Positions 21,027-29,250 of a stretch of DNA of 64,000 nt are shown here, one piece after another. This stretch comes from JADJOM01 sp963825065. GTDB taxonomy: Bacteria > Gemmatimonadota > Gemmatimonadetes > Gemmatimonadales > GWC2-71-9. Position 1 is the stretch's first letter. Each line of letters starts with the position of its first letter. The notes beneath the pieces were generated by a model, which did no database searches, was not told where the DNA came from, and saw nothing but the letters and a program-made list of their open reading frames with translations. A program made the translations under genes and the position numbers. The stretch lies in assembly GCA_963825065.1 (NCBI GenBank), contig CAWGRU010000008.1, forward strand, positions 1 to 64,000, in the 5' to 3' direction.

Positions 21027-21695
21027 GGCGCGGCTGGTTCCCGGTACTCGTACAGCCGGGTGCGCGTCACCCGCGTCGGATCGACCGCCCGCTCCTCGAG
21101 GTCCCAGGTCTCACCGTAGACCCGCAGGGCGACGAACGGCGTGGTCGGCACCGAACTGACGCTCGTCCATTGTGCCGGATGCAGGGAGTGAAACGGGAGC
21201 CCGCAGCGGTCCCAGCCAGCGCTCCTGGGTTCCCGGCTCGTCCCCGGCACGCACCCGTGCCCGCGCCACGTTGAGGCGCCGGAGGAGAAAGCCGGCGACG
21301 CTGTCCTGCTCGGCGCGTGGCAGCTTGAGGAAATAGCTCCGCATCCACGCCATCAGTTCCTCGATGGCGAACGGCTCGACCGCCCGATAGTCGACCGGGT
21401 ACTCCCGCTCGGCGTCATCCACGGCCAGCAGCCGCAGGTAGACCGGATCGACGCCCATGTCGCGGCGCGGCGCGCGGGTCATCAGCGACCAGGACGACAG
21501 CGGCCAGAGATCGCGCTGGGACACGCCGGCCAGCAGCGTCGCCCCAACCACCCAGGCGATCAACAGCTGTCTGGCACCACGCAGCGCCCGATGCCGGCCG
21601 CGACACTCGGCGGCCGCCACGCCGGCGGCCGCCAGCACCATGCCGGCGTAGGCGGCGGCGGCGACGAGGTTCTGGATCACGAGATGCGCGACCAC
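21023..21695 (-). CDS. Small membrane-anchored partner of HTTM protein, copy 1
   Basis: Begins at a GTG (21695) five bases after the formyltransferase stop, and ends at 21023, overlapping the HTTM start. Two N-terminal transmembrane helices (LVIQNLVAAAAYAGMVLAAA and LLIAWVVGATLLAGV) are followed by an extracytoplasmic domain starting QRDLWPLSSWSLM. It has DPVYLRLLAVDDAEREYPVD, DYRAVEPFAIEELMAWM and, after an indel, a C-terminus TRTRLYEYREPAAP. The second copy (31850-32480) has the same layout: GREAWPFSSWPM, DFRYLAPVAVDPTGREFPID and LRVYEYRTD. I know no function. The constant coupling to HTTM argues that the two form a complex. Confidence 0.6.
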
Positions 21696-21699
21696 GCCG

Positions 21700-22581
21700 T
21701 CAGGGGTCCAGGCGGTCCAGCCCGCGCCTTCGCGCACCACGGAGCCTGGCGCGAAACGCGGCTCCCTCTCCTCGTAGCCGTCCACGCGACGTGTAGGGCA
21801 CCGGCGCGCCCGCCGTGTCCACGAACGGATCCCGGTACCGGGCCAGCAGCCCGGCAAGGAAGTGCCAGGCCTGGGCGCAGCACCACGTGGCGAGTTCAGC
21901 GTAGCGCCGTCCCGCCGTCGGGGACGGCGCCGCGGTGGCGGCGGATTCATCCTGGTCCCGGGGTGCCGCGCTGCCTTCGGCAAGCTGGGTCACGGCGCGC
22001 GCCAGCAGCGCTCCGCCACTGGCCGCGCCGCGCGCGTGCACATCCACCACCGACTCGCCGCGCGCGATGGGGAATCGCTCCTGCAGCAGGATCGCGCCGG
22101 CGTCGAGCCGCGACGTCGCGAGGTGGATGGTCACGCCGCCATCGAGGTCGCCGGCGTGGTAGGTCCAGAAGAGGGGGTTCGGGCCGCGGTGCCGCGGCAG
22201 CAGCGAGGGATGCAGGTTCACGCAGGCGCGACCCGACGCGGCCAGCAGCACGTCGGGGATCCTCCGCGGGTAGGTCGCGATGCAGCCGAAGTCGGGGGCG
22301 AACGATCGAATGCGCTCGGCCGTGCTCGCGCGTCATCGCCCGCCGCCGACGCCGACGATCGGGTACCCCGCGCGGCGCCGGCCCACGCCGTCCACGGGGT
22401 CGGCCGGCCGCAGGCCCAGCGCGCCGGCCGCTCCGGGCCGCAGCGCCGCGCCACCGTCGGAGCGGGCCGACGACCGGGCGCGCACGATGACCGCCACCTG
22501 GTGAGTCGCCGCCAGCGCATCGAGCGCGTGCAGCGCGATCGGTCCTCCCGACAGGAATGCGGCGACTCGCAATCTTGGCAT
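21700..22581 (-). CDS. Formyltransferase-family protein (methionyl-tRNA formyltransferase fold, frameshifted)
   Basis: About 293 residues from ATG 22581 (MPRLRVAAFLSGGPIALHAL, the Rossmann-type start of formyl_trans_N) to TGA 21700-21702. The catalytic region reads NLHPSLLPRHRGPNPLFWTY, with the HPSLLPxxRG motif, and DGGVTIHLATSRLDAGAILL with the essential Asp of the LDAG/LDTG motif. An indel lies near 22330. The gene is not next to def or other translation genes. It is the first gene of a minus-strand unit with the HTTM pair, so it more likely formylates an amino sugar or lipid-linked amine than initiator tRNA. The donor would be 10-formyl-tetrahydrofolate. Confidence 0.7.
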
Positions 22582-22647
22582 GAAGCTACTAGTATTGTTC
22601 CAATTCAGACCGCGCCGCCAGCACGCCCGCCTCGGCGAGGAAGCGCC

Positions 22648-23475
22648 ATGACATCTGGCGACCTGATATCGTTCATCGGCCATCTGCTGAGCACCCGCCG
22701 CTACGAGTTCGGGTTCGTGGCCGCCGCCATCCTGTTCGAAGTGCTGGTGCGCTCCCGCCTGCGCCATGCGGCTGCTGCCCAGAGGGTATCTGCTCGACCT
22801 GACCTACTGCGCTGATCTACCGTTTCGGCATCTACACCGTCCTCATCGACCGGCCGATCAACCAGTTCATCTTCTCCCACATCACCTGGCAGCCGATTCT
22901 CGGCGTACCCGTCTGGGTGCGGGTGATCGCCTACATCCTGACGCTCGACTTCGCGAACTACTGGATCCACCGGATCGAGCACGCCGTGCCGGCGCTGTGG
23001 GCCTTCCACCAGGTCCACCACTCGCAGGACCAGCTCTCGATCATGACGACCTACCGCAACCATCCGCTCGACGTCTGGATGCGCGGCTTCGTCGGGCCGG
23101 TGATCATCATGATGCTGGTCGGCCTGCCGCCCGCGATCTGGCTGTGGCTCTCCATCCTCTGGGACGTGACCCTCAACCTGTCGCATCTCGACGTGAACTG
23201 GACCTACGGCCCGCTCCGCTGGCTGTTCGTGAGCCCGGTGTCGCACGCGCATTCATCACTCCATCGAGGACCGCCACCAGCACCGGAACTTCGGGGCCAA
23301 CCTGGCGATCTGGGACCGCCTCTTCGGCACCGCCGACACCGGCACCACCCGGCCGGTGGCGGTGGGGCTGCCCGGCTGGAATGTGCGCAATTCGGTGCTG
23401 GTACACTGCTGGGCCCCGATCCGCGGCGTGGTGCGCCACTTCGCGGGCTTCCCCTGGATGGCCTCGCCCCGCTGA
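22648..23475 (+). CDS. Fatty acid hydroxylase / sterol desaturase family protein, first gene of plus-strand operon
   Basis: About 276 residues from ATG 22648 (MTSGDLISFIGHLL) to TGA 23473-23475, with two indels near 22790 and 23265. The diiron histidine boxes are HRIEHAVPALWAFHQVHHSQ, NHPLDVW and, after the indel, HHSIEDRHQHRNFGANLAIW, then WDRLFGT. Hydrophobic helices lie between the boxes (ILTLDFANYWIHR, VGPVIIMMLVGLPPAIWLWL). It is predicted to be an integral membrane O2-dependent hydroxylase or desaturase of a lipid chain. Only 66 bp separate it from the divergent formyltransferase, so both promoters must sit there. It is the second family member within 4 kb, suggesting that the locus modifies a lipid. 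Confidence 0.75.
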
Positions 23476-23529
23476 CCCGCCCGTCCGCGCCGGCCGCCGA
23501 CCGCCGTCGACCGGCCGGCCGGCCCGCGC

Positions 23530-24615
23530 GTGACGGCCACAGCAGGCGCGCTGACGGCGGCGCACGCGCCTCGCCGCCAATCCGGCGCGGCTGGATCGAG
23601 TCCCCCGGATTCGACCTGCCGATGTTCGTGCTGTCTCCGCTCCTGGGCCTCGGCTTCCTCGCGCTGGCGCTCGGCGGTGCCCGCGCAGTACGCCTTCATG
23701 GTGCAGGCGGCGGCGTTCTACTTCGTGGCCGTGCCGCACTACATGTCCACCTACACCTTCTTCCTCGGCGACGACAACCTGCAGTACTATCGCTCCCGGC
23801 GGCTCGCCTTCTTCGGCGGACCGGCGTTCATCACCCTCGCCGTGTCGGTGTTGTGGGTGCTCCGCTTTCCGCCGGTCATCCAGGCCGCCGTGTTCGTCTG
23901 GAATGTCTGGCACGTCGCCCGCCAGAACAGCGGCATCCTGGCGATGTATCGGCGACTCAACGCCGGCTCGCACACCGAGCACCTGCCGGCGAACCTCGCC
24001 ATCCTGGGCGTCAGCGCCGGCATGGCGTTCTGGCATATCGACCGCTACCCGCCGACTCGGGCGTCCCCTGACGAGCGCTGCACCCCGAGGCGGGCCCGCT
24101 GCTGGCCCTGGCCTGCTTCGCGCTGGGCGCCGTGGCGCTGCTGCTGTACTTCCGCCGCCTGGCCGCACGCGATCGGCCCGCCCCGCCTCACGAACTGGGA
24201 TTCCTGCTGTCCAGCCTGGTGATGTTCCATCCCTATCTCTGGGTGCGCGACTATACCCTGGCGACGCTGGGGATGCTGATGGGACATTTCGTGCAATACC
24301 TGGCGATCGTCTGGCTGCTGCATCACCGGAAGTATGGCTCGCTCCACACCGGCTCCCCCGCCCAGCGGCTGCTGTCCCGGGTCAGTGCGCGGTACGTTCT
24401 CATCGGCGCGTTCATCGCGGTGTCCGGGCTCTTCTTCATCGCGGCCAATCACACCACGGCGGCGATCGGCATGCCCTCGGTCTACACCGTCTCCTGGTTC
24501 GCCTTCACCTTCATTCACTTCTATCTCGATGGACTTCATCTGGGCGTTCCGCCAGCCCTTCGTCCGCGAGTCGGTGGGCAGCTACCTCATGCCGGCCAAC
24601 CGGGTGATCGCATGA
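23530..24615 (+). CDS. Polytopic membrane protein with conserved histidines, unknown function
   Basis: About 361 residues. The start is uncertain, with GTG 23530 as best guess. After an indel it reads GWIESPGFDLPMFVLSPLLG, then seven or more hydrophobic helices. Histidines sit at membrane edges: VPHYMSTYTFF, WHVARQNSGI, FHPYLWVRDY, MGHFVQYL with WLLHHRK, and near the C-terminus FTFIHFYLDGFIWAFRQPFV. This His pattern resembles membrane metalloenzymes such as the Brp/Blh carotenoid oxygenases, but I cannot claim that family. The stop overlaps the epimerase start (ATGA). Its place between a fatty-acid hydroxylase and an epimerase suggests lipid or prenyl modification. Confidence 0.55.
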
Positions 24616-25621
24616 GCGCCCCAGCCGCGCCCCGCCGCGTCGCCGTGGTCGGCGGTGGCGGCTTCATCGGCCGGCACCTGGTCGCCCGCTGCCGACGCGC
24701 GGCGCGACGGTGCGGGTGGTGGGACTCTCCGGCCCCGGCGCCCCCGGCGAGGTCGAGTGGGCGCCCTGCGACGTGCGCGATACCGCCGGACTCTCGCCGG
24801 CGCGTTCGACGGACGGGAGCTGGTGTACAATCTGGCCGCCGCACATGGACTCAATACCCACGCGCCCGAGGTCTACCACGCGGTCAACGTCGAGGGCGCC
24901 CGGAGCGTCTGCGAGGCCGCCATCCGCTGCGGGGTGCGGCGCCTGGTCTTCACGAGTACGGCCGACGTCTACGGGCAGGGACCGTTCTTCGACGAGTCGA
25001 CGCCCACCGCGACCGCTGGCCGAGTACGGCCGCACCAAGGTCGCCGCGGAAGCGATCTACCGGAACTGGGCTGGAGAGAGTGCGAACCGTTCGCTCGTCA
25101 TCGTGCGGCCGACCGTCGTCTTCGGGCCCGGCGGCGAGGGCGCGGCGGACCGCTTCATCCGTCACGTCGCCGGGCCCGATTTCGCCCACTACGGCGAGGC
25201 CGCCAACCGCCGGTCCATGGCCTATGTCGAGAACCTCGCCGAGTTTCTCGCCTTTGTCGCCGACCTCGGCGGACGGCGTTCGGCTGTTCAATTACGCCGA
25301 TGTCCCCGACCTGACCGTCGCCGAGATCGTGTCGATCGTGCGCGGCGCGCTGGGCCTCGCCCCGGCGCCGCGGCGTTCGCTGGCGGGCGCCTACGCCACG
25401 ACCTCGGGGCTTCGCTCCGGGCCCGGCTGGTCGGTCGGCCACGACCGCCGGCACCCACCGTGCGGGGCATGATCCGCCAGCTCTCGCTGGAGCGGCGGCT
25501 CGACGCTCGCCTCGCCCACGGCAGCGGTTTCGCCCCGCCCGTCCCACTCCGCGACGCGCTGGCACTCACCGCCCGCGCGGACGCCCGCTGGGTCGCGCTG
25601 CTCTCCCGGGCCCGCGCATGA
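24612..25621 (+). CDS. NAD-dependent epimerase/dehydratase (extended SDR, frameshifted)
   Basis: About 336 residues, coupled at both ends by ATGA overlaps (24612 and 25618-25621). The N-terminal Rossmann motif is VAVVGGGGFIGRHLVA (GxxGxxG). The middle has FTSTADVYGQGPFFDES and AEYGRTKVAAE with the catalytic YxxxK, followed by VRPTVVFGPGGEGAADRFI. The C-terminus reads RRLDARLAHGSGFAPPVPLRD, the usual tail of the family. At least four indels occur. These enzymes oxidise, reduce or epimerise nucleotide sugars, and some act on steroid-like lipids. The 3-beta-HSD subgroup has a similar motif spacing, and with two hydroxylases upstream a lipid substrate is possible. Confidence 0.75.
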
Positions 25622-26289
25622 GCGGACTGCCCTGGCGTGAGGCGCTCCGCCGCCACGCGACCGCTCGCCGGCTCGCCATGCGCTTCGATGCCGACCCGCT
25701 CGCCACCGACCTCGCCCGCTTCGACGAGCAGTGGTGGAATCCGACACGCGGGTCCCTATCACGACGGCGCCTGGGAGTCGGTCTCGCTCTGGGCGCCCCG
25801 CGGAGACCCGTTCGAGCAGCGCTCCTTCGGCGGCGCCTTTGCGGCGACGCCGGCGCTGGCCCTGGCGCCGGCCATCCGCCAGGTCCTCGACCAGTTCGCC
25901 TGCGAACGCAACCGCATCCGCCTGATGCGCCTCAAGCCGGGCGGCCGCATCCTCCGGCACTCCGACCCGCTGCACACCATCGATCCCCGGCTGGTGCGGC
26001 TGCACGTTCCGGTGGTCACCAATCCCGGACGTCTTCTTCCTGGTCAACGACCAGCGGGTCGAGATGCGCCCCGGGCGAGGTCTGGCATGTGGATGTGCGC
26101 TTCCCGCACGCGGTCGAGAATCGCGGCACCAGCACCCGGGTGCATCTGGTCATGGACCTGGTGCGCAATCCCGGGCTCGATCAGCTGCTGGCGCAGGGGG
26201 TCCCGGTCGGTCACGGCAGGTTGCTGGGGTACTACGCGGTGCATGCCCTGCCGGCGTCCCTCCGGCGCGCCTGGGGGCTCGGGAACTAG
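25618..26289 (+). CDS. Aspartyl/asparaginyl beta-hydroxylase-like protein
   Basis: About 224 residues with two indels. The core shows the double-stranded beta-helix of the Asp_Arg_Hydrox family: NRIRLMRLKPGGRILRHSDP (first His, Asp), RLVRLHVPVVTNP, then VEMRPGEVWHVDVRFPHAVE with the distal His, and GTSTRVHLVMDL with the Arg that binds 2-oxoglutarate. It should be a cytoplasmic Fe(II)/2-oxoglutarate dioxygenase. Substrates in the family include Asp and Asn side chains in proteins, free amino acids and lipids. It is the last gene before the PqqD/peptide block, with about 100 bp between, and could act on the peptide. That is inference. Confidence 0.75.
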   Translation: MSGLPWREALRRHATARRLAMRFDADPLATDLARFDEQWWNPTRGSLSRRRLGVGLALGAPRRPVRAALLRRRLCGDAGAGPGAGHPPGPRPVRLRTQPHPPDAPQAGRPHPPALRPAAHHRSPAGAAARSGGHQSRTSSSWSTTSGSRCAPGEVWHVDVRFPHAVENRGTSTRVHLVMDLVRNPGLDQLLAQGVPVGHGRLLGYYAVHALPASLRRAWGLGN

Positions 26290-26331
26290 CCGGAACTCCA
26301 ACATGAACGTGGCGCAAAAGACCCCCGCGAC

Positions 26332-26360
26332 TTGACACTTCGTGCCGCATCCGGTGATAC
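26332..26360 (+). promoter_or_regulatory. Candidate sigma-70-type promoter ahead of the peptide block
   Basis: A perfect TTGACA at 26332-26337 is followed, 17 bp later, by TGATAC at 26355-26360, or one base shifted GATACG. The -35 is ideal and the -10 is poor. It lies in the only sizeable gap of the plus-strand operon, between the hydroxylase-like gene (stop 26289) and the PqqD-like gene (start 26395). It would let the peptide and its enzymes be expressed separately from the lipid genes upstream. Confidence 0.3.
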
Positions 26361-26394
26361 GATGGACGTGTCCGACTTCAGCATCAGGAATGTC

Positions 26395-26667
26395 ATGTCC
26401 GTACGGTATGCACGAGCGCCATCGGTGGAAGCGGCGCCCATGCAGGGCGAGACCATCCTGTTCAATTCGCAGACCAACACCTTCTGCGTGCTGAATGCAT
26501 CGGCGGCGGTCGTCTGGAACGAAATCGAGACGCCGACAGGGTGTCGACACCCTCGCGGCAGGATTTGCGAAGCGTTCGACGGCGTCACGGTCGAGCAGGC
26601 GCAGCGGGACGTCGAGAAGGCGCTGAAGGAATTCGCTTCATTGTCGCTGGTCGTCACTCAGATCTAG
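26395..26667 (+). CDS. PqqD-like RiPP recognition element protein
   Basis: 90 residues from ATG 26395, preceded by AGGA at a good distance. An upstream ATG at 26362 would overlap the likely promoter. The sequence has the PqqD/RRE pattern: RYARAPSVEAAPMQGETILF, then TNTFCVLNASAAVVWNEIE (L-N-x-x-A-x-x-x-W) and a C-terminal helix VEQAQRDVEKALKEFASLSL. Two compensating indels appear to lie around 26540-26575, where the expected reading is VDTLAAGFAKRFDG. In RiPP pathways this fold binds the leader of the precursor and delivers it to the enzymes. The adjacent gene encodes just such a small peptide. A free-standing PqqD is also typical of lasso-type clusters. Confidence 0.75.
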   Translation: MSVRYARAPSVEAAPMQGETILFNSQTNTFCVLNASAAVVWNEIETPTGCRHPRGRICEAFDGVTVEQAQRDVEKALKEFASLSLVVTQI

Positions 26668-26691
26668 ACAGGGCAATATCACCCTTTCTTC

Positions 26692-26703
26692 CCCTCCGGA
26701 GGG
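26692..26703 (+). promoter_or_regulatory. Palindrome covering the ribosome binding site of the peptide gene
   Basis: CCCTCCGGAGGG is a perfect 12-bp inverted repeat. Its right half, GGAGGG at 26698-26703, is a strong Shine-Dalgarno sequence 10 bases before the ATG at 26714. The left half could pair with it without a loop in double-stranded DNA, or between two transcripts. In a single transcript the hairpin would be too tight. It is either chance or a regulator site on the peptide gene. Confidence 0.35.
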
Positions 26704-26713
26704 TACCGATACC

Positions 26714-26845
26714 ATGGCTGACTCGAATCGCTACGGTGAACCCCGTCCGGCCTATGAGCCGCCGAAGCTGACGGTGATGAGCGAGCAGGACCTGCTGAAG
26801 TCGTTCCAGATCACCAGCGCGGCTGCGACCTGGTGGGGCATGTAG
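26714..26845 (+). CDS. Putative RiPP precursor peptide (43 residues)
   Basis: A short frame with a strong Shine-Dalgarno, ending in TAG. The first part is polar and Pro/Tyr-rich: Y7 and P10, then YEPPKL at 14-19. This fits YxxPxL, the leader motif bound by PqqD-like proteins in lasso systems, but with Ser at position 23 in place of the later Gly. A hydrophilic link (SEQDLLK) precedes a C-terminal segment SFQITSAAATWWGM, rich in Ser/Thr/Ala and ending in two Trp, Gly and Met. It sits directly between the PqqD-like and HprK-like genes. I infer that the last 12-14 residues are the modified core. It has no Cys and no membrane helix. Confidence 0.72.
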   Translation: MADSNRYGEPRPAYEPPKLTVMSEQDLLKSFQITSAAATWWGM

Positions 26846-26866
26846 TTCGGCTCGGAACCCGGCCCG

Positions 26867-26956
26867 ATGCCTGCCAAGGGCCTCCCGGGACGCTACACCG
26901 CGACGCCGTCCGGCACTCACGCCGGCGGCGTCGATCCGCTTTGGGTGGCACTGTGA
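26867..26956 (+). CDS. Possible second small peptide, coupled to the kinase-like gene
   Basis: A 29-codon frame (MPAKGLPGRYTATPSGTHAG, then GVDPLWVAL) whose TGA overlaps the GTG start of the HprK-like gene (GTGA at 26953-26956). The ribosome binding site is weak. It could be a short leader that couples translation, a second substrate, or an accident of GC-rich sequence. The Gly/Thr-rich middle and a Trp near the end resemble a peptide, but no leader motif is present. Confidence 0.25.
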   Translation: MPAKGLPGRYTATPSGTHAGGVDPLWVAL

Positions 26957-27877
26957 GCTCCCCTCGCTGGTTCCGGATCGGCGATGCCATGCTGGGCCTC
27001 GACAGCGACGACGGCCCCCTCAATGAGCGGTTTGACGAGATCTACGGCGAGTGCGCCGTTCCGGATCCCGGCGATCTGCCGACACTGCGCTGCCGGGTGA
27101 CGTCGGCCGCGGCCAGACGTCGAGGTCGCGTTCGACGATCCCGAGCCGCTCGACGTCTCCCGCTTCGCGGCCGCGGTCTTCCCCGGCCGCCCCTGGGAGG
27201 CCGAGGTTTCGGGGATGGTCGGACCCTCCGGATGGCACGGACCTCGGAATGGCGGCCCTTCGTCGCCAACCTCGCCGTCAGTCGCACCCAGTGCATGCAG
27301 CGCCACATCATGTTCTTCCACGCCGCCTCACTCTCGGTGGCGGGCCGGGGCCTGCTGGCCTGCGGCCCCAAGCGCTCGGGGAAGACCACCCTGGCCATGG
27401 CCCTGGCCTGCCGTGGCCATGACCTGTTCGGCGACGAAGTGGCCGCGGTTCGCCTGGCTGTCACGGGAGCTGCTGCCCGTGCGCCGGTCGCTCGCGGTCC
27501 GCGAAGGCCCTGCCTCGGCGCCGGCCCGGGCCGCGTTGGAGCTGAGCGAGCCCGAGACCGAGGTGTTCCCGGACGGCGAGCGCCGGGCGAGGGCCGCCGT
27601 GGGGAGTCTCTTTGCGGCGCCGGCGGCGTCGGCGCCTTTGACGACCGTGCTCCTGCTGCGCAGCTTCGCTGCCGCCCCCACGGCCGAGGCCGCGGTGGCA
27701 TCGCCGGCGCTGCTCGGCCACCTGACGCCACTGGCGGCGTCGCTCTGGGGCCGGCCGGCGGGCGCGGTTACCATTCAGCTCATGCGACTGGTGTCGGCTT
27801 CGCGGGTCTTCTGGATCGATGCCGGCCCCCCCGAGCAGACGGCCCTGTTTGTGGAACACCTTCTGGAGAGCTCATGA
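26953..27877 (+). CDS. HprK-like P-loop kinase-fold protein (frameshifted)
   Basis: About 308 residues from GTG 26953 (SSPRWFRIGDAMLGLDSDDG) to TGA 27875-27877, with indels near 27110, 27230 and 27450. The P-loop reads ACGPKRSGKTTLAMALACRG (GxxxxGKT), followed by HDLFGDEVAAV with the GDE motif of HPr kinase/phosphorylase C-terminal domains. Before it stands RHIMFFHAASLSV, the H-A-A/G block common to this subgroup. Free-standing HprK-like proteins occur in lasso-type clusters, where some phosphorylate a C-terminal Ser of the peptide. Here Ser and Thr residues in the candidate core would be available. The stop overlaps the next gene (ATGA). Confidence 0.75.
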
Positions 27878-28442
27878 CGATCACGGTTCGGGAGCGCGCC
27901 GACACCATCGGCACGCTCCGCTATGCCTCGGTATTCGCGATGGAAACGCTGGCGCGCTGGGTGCCGACCACCCCGGACCTCGAAGCCAAGATCCTCTTCG
28001 GGCGGCACATCTGGGAATTCGCCCAGCACGCCGATGCGCTCGGCAAGCGCACCCATGAACTGCGCGCCGCGCTGCACTACACCCCGGCGCCGCTGCCGGC
28101 GTACGGCGCCGCACTCGAGCTGCTGCGCAGCACCGAGGGCGCCCGCGAACGGGTCGAGGCGTTCTACGACGCGTTCCTGCCCGACCTCGAGCGCCGCTTT
28201 CGCGGCTACCTGGCCGCCACCGATCCGTTTCTCGATGAGCCCAGCGTGCGCATCGTCGATCGCGTCCTCACCGACCTGTCCCGGATGGCCGCCGAATCGC
28301 ATGCGACCCGGGCCGAGCGACCCGACATGACCGGCTCGGGCACCGCCACCGCCGCCCGCCTGCGCGAGCCAGCTCGCGGCCGCGGCTCGAGTACGTGAAG
28401 CACCGCGAACCCGCGGGTTCGGTCGCGGAGAGCCTGACGTGA
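27874..28442 (+). CDS. Ferritin-like protein 1 of 3
   Basis: About 189 residues, start ATG 27874 (ATGA overlap with the kinase-like gene). The helical N-terminal part has candidate metal ligands in RYASVFAMETLARWVP and then GRHIWEFAQHADALGKRTHE (E-x-x-x-H). Later comes DEPSVRIVDRVLTDLSRMAA, which gives the third and fourth helix. An indel near 28370 brings the frame to LEYVKHREPAGSVAESLT with a stop that overlaps the GTG of the next gene (GTGA at 28439-28442). The pattern is a four-helix diiron-type fold, but not every ligand is certain. It is the most divergent of the three and may be a structural or partner subunit. Confidence 0.65.
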
Positions 28443-29243
28443 CCGCCACCGCCAGGCCGACCAAGCTGGTCCGCGGCGTGGCCCTGCACGCCGATCCGGC
28501 GCGCGAGCCCTGCTTCACGGTGGTCGGCACCGACGCCGAGATGCACGAATGGCCGGACATGTCGGACATCTCCCGGCGCGAGCGGCTGCACCGCCACATG
28601 AACAACGAATGCGCGGCCATGGAGATCGCCTCCCAGGCGCTGGTGGACTTCGCCGACGCCCCATGGGACCTGCGCATGGCGATCGCCCGGCAGGCGACCG
28701 ACGAGTCCCGGCACGTCGGACATCCTGCTGAAGCGCTTCAAGGAACTCGGCGGAGTGAAGGGCGAGTTTCCGGTGTCGAACTACGAGTGGAATCTCTGCG
28801 GCATGGTGGACAACCTGCCCGGACGACTGGCCATCGAGAACCGGACCTTCGAGGCGGGGCTGATCGACATCCTGGGGCAATTGCGGACCACCTGGCGCAA
28901 CGCCGGCGATCACCAGACGGCCGACGCCCTCGAGGCCATTCTCGCCGACGAAATCACCCACGTGCGCTTCGCCAATCGGTGGATCCGGAAGTTCACCGAA
29001 GAACAGCCCCGGGTGCTGCTCCAGGTGGCGCAGGCGATCCGCTTTCTGCGCGCCGTCAACGCCGCCGTCGCCGCCGCGCCCGGCGAGTCGAACGCCGTGG
29101 GCACCCAGCTCACCGAGGAGCGCCTGCAGCCGCCCGCCGTCTACGTGGACGGCCGCATCGAGGCCGGGTTCACCGAGGAAGAGGTGCTGGAAGTCCTCAA
29201 GCAGGCCGGCTTCCGGTCCATTCTCCCCGCCCATGTGAAGTGA
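28439..29243 (+). CDS. Ferritin-like diiron protein 2 of 3 (DUF455-like)
   Basis: About 267 residues from GTG 28439, with one indel near 28720. Ligand-type residues lie in the spacing of DUF455/ferritin-like oxygenases: RLHRHMNNECAAMEIAS (helix 1 Glu), RQATDESRHV (ExxH, helix 2), AIENRTFEAGLID (helix 3 Glu) and ILADEITHVRFANRW (ExxH, helix 4). It could therefore bind two irons and activate O2. It shares the layout of the next gene, so the pair arose by duplication. The end reads EVLEVLKQAGFRSILP. Role inferred: oxidation of the peptide encoded upstream, or of a lipid precursor. Confidence 0.75.
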
Positions 29244-29250
29244 GCCGGCC

